Shown here: positions 51,838 through 60,840 of the stretch, piece after piece
Layout: each line of letters begins with the position of its first letter
Numbering within the stretch: position 1 is the stretch's first letter
Assembly (NCBI GenBank): GCA_965199665.1
Contig: OZ241208.1
Span: 1-64,000, forward strand
DNA: 64,000 nt
Reading direction: 5' to 3'
Origin: JAVVHH01 sp965199665
Lineage (GTDB): Bacteria > Pseudomonadota > Alphaproteobacteria > Acetobacterales > Acetobacteraceae
Made by a program: the position numbers and the translations under genes
Notes under the pieces: model-generated
Told to the model about the DNA's origin: nothing
Database searches by the model: none
Seen by the model: only the letters and a program-made list of their open reading frames with translations

Positions 51838-53444
51838 GCAAGGCGCCCGAAGCGGTCGTCCACAAGAGCCGGATCTCCTGGGTGTGGCTGATCCCGGTCG
51901 TTGCCGCCGTCGTCGCCGGCTTCCTGGCGTGGCGCACGCTGAGCCAGCAGGGCTCGGAGATCACCGTGCGATTCCGCAGCGGCGAAGGCCTGGTCGCGGG
52001 ACAGACGAGGGTGCGTTACAAGGCGGTCGAGCTCGGTCAGGTCGAGAGCGTCCGCCTGGCGGACGACATCAAGAGCGTGGTCGCCACCGTCCGCATGCGG
52101 CGCGAGGCGGACGCCTACCTGACGGAGAATGCTCGCTTCTGGGTCGTCCGCGCCCGGCTGAGCTCCGGCAGCCTGGCCGGCATCGAGACCCTGGTCTCCG
52201 GCTCCTACATCGAGATGGACCCCGGCCAACCCGGCGGCGCCAAGAAATACGATTTCGTCGGCCTCGAGAACCCGCCCGCCGTCCGCAGCGGCGAGCCCGG
52301 CACGACATACGTGCTGAAGACCGAACGCCTCGGCTCGCTCGCCTCCGGCGCACCCGTCTTCTACCGCGACATCGTCGCGGGCGAGGTGTTGGATTACGAC
52401 ATCGGCGACGGGCTCGGCCCCGTGACGCTGCACGCCTTCGTGCGCGCCCCGTTCGACAAGCTGGTCCGTGACGGCTCCAAGTTCTGGAACGCATCCGGCT
52501 TGTCCGTGCAGATCGGCGCTGGGGGCGTCCATGTGGAATTGGCGAGCCTGCAGGCCGTGCTGAACGGCGGTGTCGCCTTCGACGTGCCGAAGGATCTCGA
52601 CGCCAAGCCGGCTGCGGCCGACACGGTGTTCCAGATCTACCGCAACTACGACGAGGCACAATCGGCCGGTTACAAATCCCGGCTGGACTTCGTCACCTAT
52701 TTCGAGACGTCCGCGCGGGGCTTGAACGCCGGGTCGGCGGTGGACTTCTTCGGCATCCAGGTCGGCATCGTGTCCAAGGTCGAACTGGTGTTCAACCCGG
52801 TCACCGCGCAGCCCCGGGTCAAAGTGAGTTTCCAGATCCAGCCGGAACGGATCCCCTCGACGGCCGTCTCCAACGACAGCCCGATGGACGTGGCGCGCAA
52901 GCTGGTCGCCATGGGGATGCGGGCGCAGATGCAGACCTCGAGCTTCCTGACCGGCGGCATGGTGCTGGCGCTCAACCTGGACAAGAACGCGCCGGCCGCC
53001 GAACTCACGCAGCAGAACGGCGAGTGGGTCGTGCCCAGCCAGGGGGGCGGCTTGGACGGCATCATGAGTGCGGCGTCCAACATCGCCAACAAGCTCGACC
53101 GCCTGCCGCTCGACGAGATCGGCTCCAACCTCAATCGCACGCTGCGCTCGGCCTCCACGGCGATGGCGAGCGTCGGCGACCTCGCCAAGAACGCCAATGC
53201 CGGGCTCAGCCCGGCCTTTGCCCGCCTGCCGGCCATCACCGCCTCGCTCGAGCGCGCGGTGACGCAGGCCGACCGGGTGCTGACCTCGGTCGATCGGGGC
53301 TACGGCAAGGACTCTGAAATTCAACGGGAACTGACACGCGCAATGGTGCAAGTGGGTGATACGGCGCGTTCAATCCGGCAACTGGCCGACTTCCTGGACC
53401 GGCATCCGGAGGCTCTGATCCGGGGCCGGGCGGGCGCGCAATGA
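51834..53444 (+). CDS. pqiB: MCE-domain protein PqiB
   Basis: The 536-residue protein has one N-terminal membrane anchor (WVWLIPVVAAVVAGFLAWRT) and three MCE domains (about 40-130, 155-220 and 280-390; for example GSEITVRFRSGEGLVAGQTR, LKTERLGSLASGAPVFYRDI). A coiled-coil tail follows (SNIANKLDRLPLDEIGSNLN and later). In E. coli PqiB hexamers form a tube across the periplasm for lipid passage. GTG 51834 overlaps pqiA; the stop overlaps pqiC. Confidence 0.94.
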   Translation: MSKAPEAVVHKSRISWVWLIPVVAAVVAGFLAWRTLSQQGSEITVRFRSGEGLVAGQTRVRYKAVELGQVESVRLADDIKSVVATVRMRREADAYLTENARFWVVRARLSSGSLAGIETLVSGSYIEMDPGQPGGAKKYDFVGLENPPAVRSGEPGTTYVLKTERLGSLASGAPVFYRDIVAGEVLDYDIGDGLGPVTLHAFVRAPFDKLVRDGSKFWNASGLSVQIGAGGVHVELASLQAVLNGGVAFDVPKDLDAKPAAADTVFQIYRNYDEAQSAGYKSRLDFVTYFETSARGLNAGSAVDFFGIQVGIVSKVELVFNPVTAQPRVKVSFQIQPERIPSTAVSNDSPMDVARKLVAMGMRAQMQTSSFLTGGMVLALNLDKNAPAAELTQQNGEWVVPSQGGGLDGIMSAASNIANKLDRLPLDEIGSNLNRTLRSASTAMASVGDLAKNANAGLSPAFARLPAITASLERAVTQADRVLTSVDRGYGKDSEIQRELTRAMVQVGDTARSIRQLADFLDRHPEALIRGRAGAQ

Positions 53445-54031
53445 GGCGCCGCGCGGTCCTGGTGGGGCTCGGCACCGCGGCGCTCGCCGCCTGCTCGTCG
53501 CCCAATCCGAGCTACTACACGCTGGCGCCGATCCGCGGCACGCCGCTGCCGGGCGGCCCTGCGTTGGTCGAGCTCCGCCGCCCCGGCATCGCGGGCTACC
53601 TCGACCGGTCGGAGATCGCCCGCTCCAACACGCCCTACCAACTCAAGCTGGCGACCAACGAGCGCTGGGGCGAACCGTTCGGCGACATGGTGGGCCGCGT
53701 GCTGGCCGAGAACCTGAACAGCCGCCTCTCCGGGACCAGCGTGTTCACCTCGGCCGGCGCCATCTCCGCCGATGCCGGCGCCCGGGTCGAGATCGATGTC
53801 CAGCGCTTCGACGCCGATTCGGGGGGCCAAGTGGTCCTGCTCGCGCAGGTGGCGATCACCCGCAATGGCAATCGCGGCGACCCGGTCACGCGCCCCATCC
53901 GCCTCAGCGAGACGCCCGCCGGCAGTTCGACCGCTGACTACGTCGCCGCCATGAGCGTCGCTCTGGCGCAAGCCTCGGATCAGATCGCCGCCCTTCTCCG
54001 CCGCGGCAACCCGATGGCGCCGGCGAGCTGA
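53441..54031 (+). CDS. pqiC: PqiC family lipoprotein
   Basis: The 196-residue lipoprotein has lipobox LAACSS (Cys near residue 18). The body matches PqiC/ABC-type transport auxiliary lipoproteins: PSYYTLAPIRGTPLPGGPAL, VELRRPGIAGYLDRSEIARS and WGEPFGDMVGRVLAENLNSRL. It should dock PqiB to the outer membrane. ATG overlaps the pqiB stop. A perfect hairpin follows its own stop. Confidence 0.92.
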   Translation: MRRRAVLVGLGTAALAACSSPNPSYYTLAPIRGTPLPGGPALVELRRPGIAGYLDRSEIARSNTPYQLKLATNERWGEPFGDMVGRVLAENLNSRLSGTSVFTSAGAISADAGARVEIDVQRFDADSGGQVVLLAQVAITRNGNRGDPVTRPIRLSETPAGSSTADYVAAMSVALAQASDQIAALLRRGNPMAPAS

Positions 54032-54037
54032 CGGATT

Positions 54038-54065
54038 GCCGACCCGGGTTCGTTCCCGGGTCGGC
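54038..54065. terminator. Hairpin between convergent pqiC and cobT
   Basis: A perfect 11-bp stem GCCGACCCGGG/CCCGGGTCGGC with a 6-nt loop lies between the two convergent stops. No U-run on either side, but it is well placed for both. Confidence 0.6.
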
Positions 54066-54070
54066 CGCCC

Positions 54071-55954
54071 TCAGGCAACGATCGGCGCGCGCTCGGCGGC
54101 CATGCGCGCCCATGCCATGCCGACATCCTCGTCGAACAACTCGGCCAGCTTCTTCATCACCGTGCCGCCCAGCTCCTCGGCATCCACGATCGTCACCGCC
54201 CGGCGGTAATACCGGGTCACGTCGTGGCCGATGCCGATGGCGATCAGCTCGACCTGGTCGCGGCTCTCGATCTCGTGGATGACCTGGCGCAGGTGCTTCT
54301 CCAGGTAGTTGCCCGGGTTGACCGACAGCGTGCTGTCATCCACCGGCGCGCCGTCACTGATCACCATCAGGATGCGCCGATGCTCCGGCCGGCCGATCAG
54401 GCGCCGATACGCCCAGAGCAGCGCCTCGCCGTCGATGTTCTCCTTCAGCAGGCCTTCCCGCAGCATCAGCCCGAGATTCTTGCGAGCCCGCCGCCAGGGG
54501 GCGTCGGCACTCTTGTAGATGATGTGCCGGAGGTCGTTCAGCCGGCCCGGATTGCGCGGCTTACCGTCCTGCACCCAGCGCTCGCGGCTCTGCCCGCCCT
54601 TCCAGGCCCGGGTGGTGAAGCCCAGGATCTCGACCTTCACGGCGCAGCGCTCCAGCGTCCGCGCCAGAATGTCGCCGCACATGGCGGCCACCGTGATCGG
54701 CCGGCCGCGCATGGAGCCGGAATTGTCGATCAGCAGCGTCACCACCGTGTCGCGGAAATCCGTCTCCCGCTCCCGCTTGTAGGAAAGCGAGATCAGCGGG
54801 TTGACGATGACGCGCGCGAGCCGCCCGGCGTCGAGCATGCCTTCCTCAAGGTCGAACTCCCAGGCCCGCGTCTGCTGCGCCATGAGCCGGCGCTGCAGCC
54901 GATTGGCCAGCTTGCTCACCACGCCCTGAAGGTGCTGCAGCTGCTGGTCTAGCTGCTGGCGGAGCCGGCTGAGCTCCTCCGGGTCGCACAGATCCTCGGC
55001 GTCGGTCTCCTCATCGGCGACCCGGCTATAGGCGCGGTAGGCCTGATGGTCGTCCGGAACCGGCTTTTCGCGGCGCTGCTGCGGCCCGCCGGGCCGGTCC
55101 TCGCCCTCGGCGGTGGCCGCGTCCTCGTCGGCCTCGTCCTGGCCTTCCTCCTCCGCGGTATCGGACTCCATCTCTTCGGGCTGCGCGCCGAGCATCGACT
55201 CCGCATCGCTCTGCTGGTCGCCCTGCTGCTGCTCCTGGTTGTCCTGGGCGCCGCTTTCTTCGCCGCCCTGATCCTGGTCGTCCTGGTTCGGCTCCGGCTC
55301 GCTCTCGATCTCGGCTTCCGCCAGGTCGAGCGCGGCCAGGAGCTTGCGGGCCGACCGGGTGAACTGCGTCTGGTCGAGCTGGTGCTCCGCCATCTCGGCA
55401 AGCGCCTGTTCCGCAGCCGGGCCCAATGTGTCGCGCCAGCTATCCAGGATGCGCAGAGCCGCATCGGGGCTGGTCTGCCCCGACATCCGCTCGCGCACGA
55501 GGAGGCCGAGCGCCGCCGGCAACGGCAGCTGGTCCCGGCGCGTCATGCGGTCGAACCCCTCGGCCTCGCACTCTTCCTGCAGGCGGGCGCGCAGGTTCTC
55601 GGCCACGCCCGACATATGCCGGGCGCCGACCACCTCGACCCGCGCCTGCTCCAGCGCGTCGTACACGTCTTTGGCCTCGCGGCGGCCCGGGCTGCGTGCG
55701 GCGTGCACGGCATCATCGTGGTGGCGCAGCCGCAACGCCACGCTGTCGGCGGCGCCGCGCAGCTTGGCCATCTCGGTCGGCGGCAGCGATCGGGTCGGCA
55801 ACGGCAGGCGGGCGCGCTTGCCCACCAATCCGGACGGCCCCGGCTGGAAGGCCACCTGAACCTCCGGCGCCTTGGCGATGGCGCGGAGGGCGCCGGCGGT
55901 GGCGCGCTTGAAATCCTCCGTGCGTGCGTTGTCTTTCGAGTTCGATCCGGACAT
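54071..55954 (-). CDS. cobT: Cobaltochelatase subunit CobT
   Basis: The 627-residue subunit pairs with CobS and CobN in aerobic cobalt insertion into hydrogenobyrinic diamide. The C-terminal VWA domain has the MIDAS motif LLIDNSGSMRGRP (Asp near residue 410). A long acidic, Gln/Glu-rich middle (residues ~235-320) is typical of CobT. The frame runs past the start into cobS, but ATG 55954, sharing one base with the cobS stop (TGATG), is right. No other cobalamin genes are in the window. Confidence 0.94.
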   Translation of the reverse strand: MSGSNSKDNARTEDFKRATAGALRAIAKAPEVQVAFQPGPSGLVGKRARLPLPTRSLPPTEMAKLRGAADSVALRLRHHDDAVHAARSPGRREAKDVYDALEQARVEVVGARHMSGVAENLRARLQEECEAEGFDRMTRRDQLPLPAALGLLVRERMSGQTSPDAALRILDSWRDTLGPAAEQALAEMAEHQLDQTQFTRSARKLLAALDLAEAEIESEPEPNQDDQDQGGEESGAQDNQEQQQGDQQSDAESMLGAQPEEMESDTAEEEGQDEADEDAATAEGEDRPGGPQQRREKPVPDDHQAYRAYSRVADEETDAEDLCDPEELSRLRQQLDQQLQHLQGVVSKLANRLQRRLMAQQTRAWEFDLEEGMLDAGRLARVIVNPLISLSYKRERETDFRDTVVTLLIDNSGSMRGRPITVAAMCGDILARTLERCAVKVEILGFTTRAWKGGQSRERWVQDGKPRNPGRLNDLRHIIYKSADAPWRRARKNLGLMLREGLLKENIDGEALLWAYRRLIGRPEHRRILMVISDGAPVDDSTLSVNPGNYLEKHLRQVIHEIESRDQVELIAIGIGHDVTRYYRRAVTIVDAEELGGTVMKKLAELFDEDVGMAWARMAAERAPIVA

Positions 55955-56973
55955 CAGATCCCCTTGCGCGGCGCCATCAACCCGGTCGGCAGTTCCTCGT
56001 TGAAGCAGCGCTGATAGTACTCGGCCACCGTGGACCGCTCCGCCTCGTCGCACTTGTTGAGGAAGGTGAGGCGGAAGGCGAAGCCGACATCGGCGAAGAT
56101 CTTGGTGTTCTCGGCCCAGGTCATCACCGTTCGCGGCGACATCACGGTCGAAATGTCACCGTTGATGAACCCGGCCCGGGTCAGGTCCGCCAGCGCAACC
56201 ATGCTCTCGATCCGCTTGCGGCCCGGCTTGTCGTCGGCGCCGACCCCGGCCTTGGCCATCACGATCGCCGTCTCCTGCTGGTGCGGCAGGTAGTTCAGCG
56301 TCGCGACGATGTTCCAACGGTCCATCTGGCCTTGGTTGATCTGCTGCGTGCCGTGATACAGGCCCGTGGTGTCGCCCAAGCCGACCGTGTTGGCGGTCGC
56401 GAACAGGCGGAAGCTCGGGTGCGGGCGGATCACCTTGTTCTGGTCGAGCAGCGTGAGCCGACCCTCCACCTCCAGCACGCGCTGGATCACGAACATCACG
56501 TCCGGCCGGCCGGCGTCGTATTCGTCGAACACCAGGGCGCAAGAATGCTGCAGCGCCCAGGGCAGGATGCCCTCGCGGAACTCGGTGATCTGCTTGCCGT
56601 CCTTCAGGACGATCGCATCCTTGCCGATCAGGTCGATGCGGCTGATGTGGCTGTCGAGGTTGACGCGGATGCAGGGCCAGTTCAGCCGCGCCGCGACCTG
56701 CTCCACATGAGTGGACTTGCCCGTGCCGTGATAGCCCTGGATCAGCACGCGGCGGTTGAAGGCGAAGCCAGCCAGGATCGCCAGCGTGGTCTCGCGGTCG
56801 AACTTGTAGCCCTCGTCGATGTCGGGAACGTGTTCGGTGCGCACGGAGAAGGCCGGCACCTGCATGTCGCTGTCGATCCCGAAGGCCTCGCGCGCCGAGA
56901 CGGACTTGTCGGGCGCATTGATGGCCGAGGTCGGGGTGGAGCGGGCGTCGGCGAGGGCGGCAATATTGTTCAT
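55954..56973 (-). CDS. cobS: Cobaltochelatase subunit CobS (AAA+ ATPase)
   Basis: The 339-residue AAA+ ATPase powers cobalt insertion. Walker A is GYHGTGKS (residues 80-87), Walker B is ALVFDEYDAG, and the CobS hallmarks RVNLDSHISRIDLIGKDAIV and LFATANTVGLGDTTGLYHGT are present. ATG 56973 is preferred over an upstream start at 56994. It sits between cobT and a J-domain gene, the usual alphaproteobacterial order. Confidence 0.95.
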   Translation of the reverse strand: MNNIAALADARSTPTSAINAPDKSVSAREAFGIDSDMQVPAFSVRTEHVPDIDEGYKFDRETTLAILAGFAFNRRVLIQGYHGTGKSTHVEQVAARLNWPCIRVNLDSHISRIDLIGKDAIVLKDGKQITEFREGILPWALQHSCALVFDEYDAGRPDVMFVIQRVLEVEGRLTLLDQNKVIRPHPSFRLFATANTVGLGDTTGLYHGTQQINQGQMDRWNIVATLNYLPHQQETAIVMAKAGVGADDKPGRKRIESMVALADLTRAGFINGDISTVMSPRTVMTWAENTKIFADVGFAFRLTFLNKCDEAERSTVAEYYQRCFNEELPTGLMAPRKGI

Positions 56974-57056
56974 CACTCGATTTGTCCCATACACATCCGA
57001 AAGGGAAGCCCCACAGGTGGGCGGCAGAATAAACGCCTCCCCGTCACAGCGAAAGC

Positions 57057-57662
57057 TCAGCCGGTCGCCGCCATCCGCGGTTCCGTCGTCAAATAATGCC
57101 GAACTGCGGCGTAGGCGAGGTTGATCGTCTTGAGCCGCTCCTCCGCCGCCCGGTCGCCGCCATTGGCGTCCGGATGGTGGCGCTTGGCCAATTCCTTGTA
57201 GCGGGCCTTGAGCTCGTCCATCGACACCGGCCAGGCCAGGCCCAGCGCCTGCACGGGCTCGCGCAATTCCTTCGGCATGCTGGCCTCCTGGGCGGCCTGG
57301 TAAGCCTTCTGCGCCCGCTTGATCTTGCCGGCTTGCAGCAGTTCGAGCGGGTCGCTCAGGTCGGTCTCGTCGAAGGATCGCTTGCCGTTGGTGCCGAGCG
57401 GCCAGGTCGGCCGCTGCCAGGCGGTATCGTATCGGGTCTGCTGCTCGATCTGGCCGGGCGTCATGCCGCGGTAGAAATCCCAGCTCGCATTATAGGCCCT
57501 CACGTGCTCCAGGCAGAACCAATGGTAGTCGTTCAACGTATCGCGAGATTTCGGCGCGCGGTATTCGCCGGCTTCGGGGCAACCGGGCATGTCACAGCGG
57601 CGACCCGGCGCGTCCGGATCGGGCGCGTAGGCCCGAGGACGCGTAGAGGGGCGGCGGGTCAT
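57057..57662 (-). CDS. J-domain protein (DnaJ-like) with N-terminal Cys motif
   Basis: The 201-residue protein has a C-terminal J domain (residues ~140-195) with the HPD motif in LAKRHHPDANGGDR, so it should stimulate an Hsp70. The N-terminal part carries CDMPGCPEAGEYRAPKSRD and FCLEHVRAYNASWDF, whose Cys/His spacing may bind zinc. It lies upstream of cobS, 83 bp away, on the same strand. Proteins of this kind are often annotated DnaJ-like or co-chaperones of cobalt chelation by neighbourhood only. ATG 57662 is used. Confidence 0.88.
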   Translation of the reverse strand: MTRRPSTRPRAYAPDPDAPGRRCDMPGCPEAGEYRAPKSRDTLNDYHWFCLEHVRAYNASWDFYRGMTPGQIEQQTRYDTAWQRPTWPLGTNGKRSFDETDLSDPLELLQAGKIKRAQKAYQAAQEASMPKELREPVQALGLAWPVSMDELKARYKELAKRHHPDANGGDRAAEERLKTINLAYAAVRHYLTTEPRMAATG

Positions 57663-57711
57663 CGTCCATTTATGTGCGTTCCCCGTAGCGCCCGGCAAGG
57701 CCCGCCGGTAG

Positions 57712-58005
57712 ATGACGCACATGCCGAACGAAGCACCGAACCGGGTCGCCCGCATCGAAACCGCGCTGCGCGACCATCTCGCGCCCACGATCCTGCGCAT
57801 CGACGACGATAGCGCCCAGCACGCAGGCCATTCCGGCGCCCGTGCCGGCGGCGAAACGCATTACAGCGTCCTGGTCGTGTCCGACCGGTTCGCCGGCCTC
57901 AACCGCGTGGCCCGGCATCGCCTGGTCAACGAGGCCCTCGGCCCCGAATTCGCCGCCGGCCTGCACGCTCTGTCTCTGACCCTGAAGGCCCCCGGCGAAG
58001 CCTGA
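57712..58005 (+). CDS. bolA: BolA family protein
   Basis: The 97-residue protein has the BolA fold: RVARIETALRDHLAPTILRI, THYSVLVVSDRFAGLNRVAR and HRLVNEALGPEFAAGLHALS, including the conserved HYSV and RVARHRLV. BolA partners with monothiol glutaredoxins in Fe-S handling and affects stress responses. It is divergent from the J-domain gene, 49 bp apart. ATG 57712 or ATG 57721 may be the start. Confidence 0.93.
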   Translation: MTHMPNEAPNRVARIETALRDHLAPTILRIDDDSAQHAGHSGARAGGETHYSVLVVSDRFAGLNRVARHRLVNEALGPEFAAGLHALSLTLKAPGEA

Positions 58006-58019
58006 CGGGGAGGGGGCGC

Positions 58020-58574
58020 CTACGGCTCGGCGTCCTTCACCGCGTAGTAGTGCGGCCAGGTGCGACGGGCGATGGCGCCGCCATCGGCATAGGCCATGCA
58101 GGTGTCGAGCTGGGGCGGCCGGGTCGTGGTGACGGCGTTGGCCTTCATGCGCTGGCCCACCACCGTCTGCAGCGCCACCGTGCCCATCTGGCCCAGCAAC
58201 TCGCGCAGGTGGGTGCAGCCTTTGATGCCGCCGATGCGCTCGTTGGCGGCGCGGATGAAGCCGCGGCCGATGGTCAGCCCGGCGAGGTCGGCGAAATTCT
58301 CTGCGGCGGCCGGGCACGCGAAATAGGGGCCGAACTCCGTCACCGACTCGAACCGGTGGATCAGCATCGCGCTGTCATAGGTCATGCGTGACAACATGCC
58401 GTGAAGCGGCACGCCCGGCGTGATCTCGCCGCGATCCTGGTTGCGGAAGGCGTAGCTCTTGGTGTCGGTCAGGCTCGCTTCCACCTCGAACAGACCATCC
58501 TCCCGTGAGTAGCCGCATAGCTGGATGGCCCGCGTGTGCAGCAGGCGGCGGGGGGCGGGGTCGCTCAGGGGCAT
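58020..58574 (-). CDS. DUF2889 domain-containing protein
   Basis: The 184-residue protein matches DUF2889: LLHTRAIQLCGYSREDGLFE, EASLTDTKSYAFRNQDRGEI, MLSRMTYDSAMLIHRFES and GGIKGCTHLRELLGQMGTVA. The function is unknown; members are found near polyhydroxyalkanoate or metabolic genes. It is convergent with bolA. Its ATG lies 10 bp inside the end of the upstream aspartoacylase-like gene, suggesting coupling. Confidence 0.88.
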   Translation of the reverse strand: MPLSDPAPRRLLHTRAIQLCGYSREDGLFEVEASLTDTKSYAFRNQDRGEITPGVPLHGMLSRMTYDSAMLIHRFESVTEFGPYFACPAAAENFADLAGLTIGRGFIRAANERIGGIKGCTHLRELLGQMGTVALQTVVGQRMKANAVTTTRPPQLDTCMAYADGGAIARRTWPHYYAVKDAEP

Positions 58575-59530
58575 GGGGCGGTATCCAGAAATCGAGCCAT
58601 TCGGACGGCGGTGTGGCCGCGGCTGGCACGCAGGCTGGGCATCACCAGCAGCGTGTCGTCGTGCGGCGTGCGGATCTCGAGGCCGCCATCCAGCGCGATC
58701 AGCGTGTTGCGCTCCGGGATGACGTCGCCGCCGCGATAGGGCTGCAGAAAGGTGAAGCCGCTGGTCGCCGCCGTCACCGCCAGGGTGACCTCGGCGCAGC
58801 GCGGGGCGGGGCGGGGGCTCGGCGCCGCCGCCATGCCGGCCCGGCCGAGCAACGCCTCGACGCAGCTGCGCATGACGGCGACCGTCGCGGCCTGCCAGTG
58901 CTGCCCGGCCTCCACCAGGCAGGCGGCGGCCCCGTGGTCGCCGGTGAAGCGCGGGTAATCGATCAAGCGCGGCCCGGTGACGTGGCCGCGATCGGCCACC
59001 ACCAGCTCCGGCACGCCCAGCGACATGCCGAGCGCCCGTCCGGCCTGTCCGGCGCCACACAGCAGCAGCGGGTCGGACGGCCACAGCATGGAATGCAGGT
59101 CGAGTAGCAGGTCGGCGCGGTCGATCACCGGCCGCAGCGCCCGCGCCCGGTCCAGCTCGCTGCTGCCGCGCGGGCCATCCAGCACCGCCGGGTCCCAGAC
59201 GCGGTTGAGGTCCTCGTCCAGGAAGCGGGACGCGGTGGGTTGCTCCGGGTCGAAGCGGGCATAGGCGGAAAGGTTGGCAAAGATCAGCGTCAGGGCACCG
59301 CAGGCCGGGCGGAAGCCCTCCCGCAACAGCGCGTCCAGCACGATGGCGCCCGCGATCTCGTTGCCGTGCAGCAGCCCGAGCATCACCACGTCCGGGCCCG
59401 GCGCATCCGCCACCAGCCGGGTCACGCCGGGCACGCCGGTATTGCCGGCGATCCAGGGATGCAGGTCCGGCGGCGTCAACTTGACGTCGAATTGCGGCAC
59501 GACGCCGGGGAGGAGGCGGTGGGGGGCCAT
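58565..59530 (-). CDS. Succinylglutamate desuccinylase/aspartoacylase family protein
   Basis: The 321-residue zinc hydrolase of the M14-like AstE/AspA group has the zinc motif GLLHGNEIAG, the substrate Arg region ARFDPEQPTASRFLDEDLNR, the second ligand DLLLDLHSMLW and the catalytic Glu in ACLVEAGQH. A C-terminal beta domain follows. The substrate is an N-acyl amino acid or similar. ATG 59530 is chosen over GTG 59542; neither has a good ribosome site. Its 3' end overlaps the DUF2889 gene by 10 bp. Confidence 0.9.
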   Translation of the reverse strand: MAPHRLLPGVVPQFDVKLTPPDLHPWIAGNTGVPGVTRLVADAPGPDVVMLGLLHGNEIAGAIVLDALLREGFRPACGALTLIFANLSAYARFDPEQPTASRFLDEDLNRVWDPAVLDGPRGSSELDRARALRPVIDRADLLLDLHSMLWPSDPLLLCGAGQAGRALGMSLGVPELVVADRGHVTGPRLIDYPRFTGDHGAAACLVEAGQHWQAATVAVMRSCVEALLGRAGMAAAPSPRPAPRCAEVTLAVTAATSGFTFLQPYRGGDVIPERNTLIALDGGLEIRTPHDDTLLVMPSLRASRGHTAVRMARFLDTAPCP

Positions 59531-59631
59531 GCGGGCGGACACTCTACAGGTCTGCTGCGGGGCGGCAAATCAGCCTTTCGTGGCGGCGACGCCGGGCTGG
59601 CCCGCAGCCGCTCGCCGCGCCATCATGCGGC

Positions 59632-60840
59632 GTGACGGCCGATCCCGCCCCTCCCGCCCGGCTCTCCCTGGCTCACCGCGCCTGGCGCCTGCTGCCCCGG
59701 GGGCCGCGGCGGGCCGCCGCCCACCGTATCGCCTGCGCGCTGGCGCCCCGGCCCGATCGGGAAGAGACCCCCGTCCAGCCCGGCCTGGCGGTGGCCGGCG
59801 AGCTGGACCGCGCCTCCGGCCTGGGCGAAGCGGCCCGGCTGATCCTGCGCGGCGTCGAGTCCCTGGGGTTACCCGCCTACCCGATCCGGCCCGGCGATCC
59901 GCCGGCGCCCCCGGGCGTGCCGCTGCTGCTGGTCGGCACCGGCCCATCCATGCCCGTCTTGCTGCGGCGCCTCGGCGGGACGCATCTGCGCGGCCGCACC
60001 GTGATCGGTCATTGGGCGTGGGAGTTGCCGGTCGTGCCCCCTGCCTGGCGCGACGGGCTCCGCTTCGTGCACCGGCTTTGGGCCTCCTCCCGCTTCACCG
60101 CGGACGCGCTGCGCCCCCTGGCGCCCGGCGTGCGCCCGCTGGTCATGCCGGTCGCGACCGGCGACCTTCGCCCGGCCGCGCGCGGACGGGACGCGTTCGG
60201 CCTGCCGGCGGACGCGCTGGTCACGTTGACGACTTTCAATTTGGCTTCCTCGTTCGAGCGCAAGAATCCGCTGGCGGCCATCGCCGCCCATCGCCAGGCG
60301 TTTGGCGACCGGCCCGATCGGATCATGCTGCTGCACGTGCTGAACCCGCACCACTTCCCGGCCGATTTCGCCCGGTTGCAGGCCGCGAGCGGCGGCAACG
60401 TCCGGCTCGACGTCGCCGACCTCTCCCATTCCGACAACCAGGCGCTGATCGCCTGCAGCGACATCGTGTTGTCCCTCCACCGCAGCGAGGGCTTCGGCCT
60501 GTTGCCGGCGGAAGCGATGCTGCTGGGCAAACCCGTCGTCGCGACGGATTGGTCGGCGACGGCGGAGTTCCTCGATGCGGGATGCGGCATGCCGGTGCCG
60601 GCCCGGCTGGTGCCGGTGGCGGATCCCCGCGGCGTCTATGCCGCCCCCGGCGCCCAATGGGCGGAGCCGGACGTGGCGGCAGCGGCGGCGGCGCTGGAGC
60701 GTCTAGCCGCCGACCCGGCGCTGCGCGCCCGGCTCGGCGCCGCCGCGCAGGTGGCGGCCACGGCCCGGCTCGGCGCCGACGACCTCCGTTTGGCGCTGGA
60801 CGCCCTGCGCGCGCCCGTTCAGATCGGGCGCCAATCGTAG
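59632..60840 (+). CDS. Glycosyltransferase family 4
   Basis: The 402-residue protein has a GT-B fold with the C-terminal donor-binding signature LHRSEGFGLLPAEAMLLGKPVVATDWSATAEFL (quoted in part: SEGFGLLPAEAM, GKPVVATDWSA). The N-terminal part has GLAVAGELDRASGLGEAARL and VIGHWAWELPVVPPAW, usual in mobilome-free Acetobacteraceae transferases. It has no signal or membrane segment, so it acts in the cytoplasm. The start is GTG 59632. Its 3' end overlaps the convergent Bug-type gene by 22 bp. Acceptor unknown. Confidence 0.88.
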   Translation: MTADPAPPARLSLAHRAWRLLPRGPRRAAAHRIACALAPRPDREETPVQPGLAVAGELDRASGLGEAARLILRGVESLGLPAYPIRPGDPPAPPGVPLLLVGTGPSMPVLLRRLGGTHLRGRTVIGHWAWELPVVPPAWRDGLRFVHRLWASSRFTADALRPLAPGVRPLVMPVATGDLRPAARGRDAFGLPADALVTLTTFNLASSFERKNPLAAIAAHRQAFGDRPDRIMLLHVLNPHHFPADFARLQAASGGNVRLDVADLSHSDNQALIACSDIVLSLHRSEGFGLLPAEAMLLGKPVVATDWSATAEFLDAGCGMPVPARLVPVADPRGVYAAPGAQWAEPDVAAAAAALERLAADPALRARLGAAAQVAATARLGADDLRLALDALRAPVQIGRQS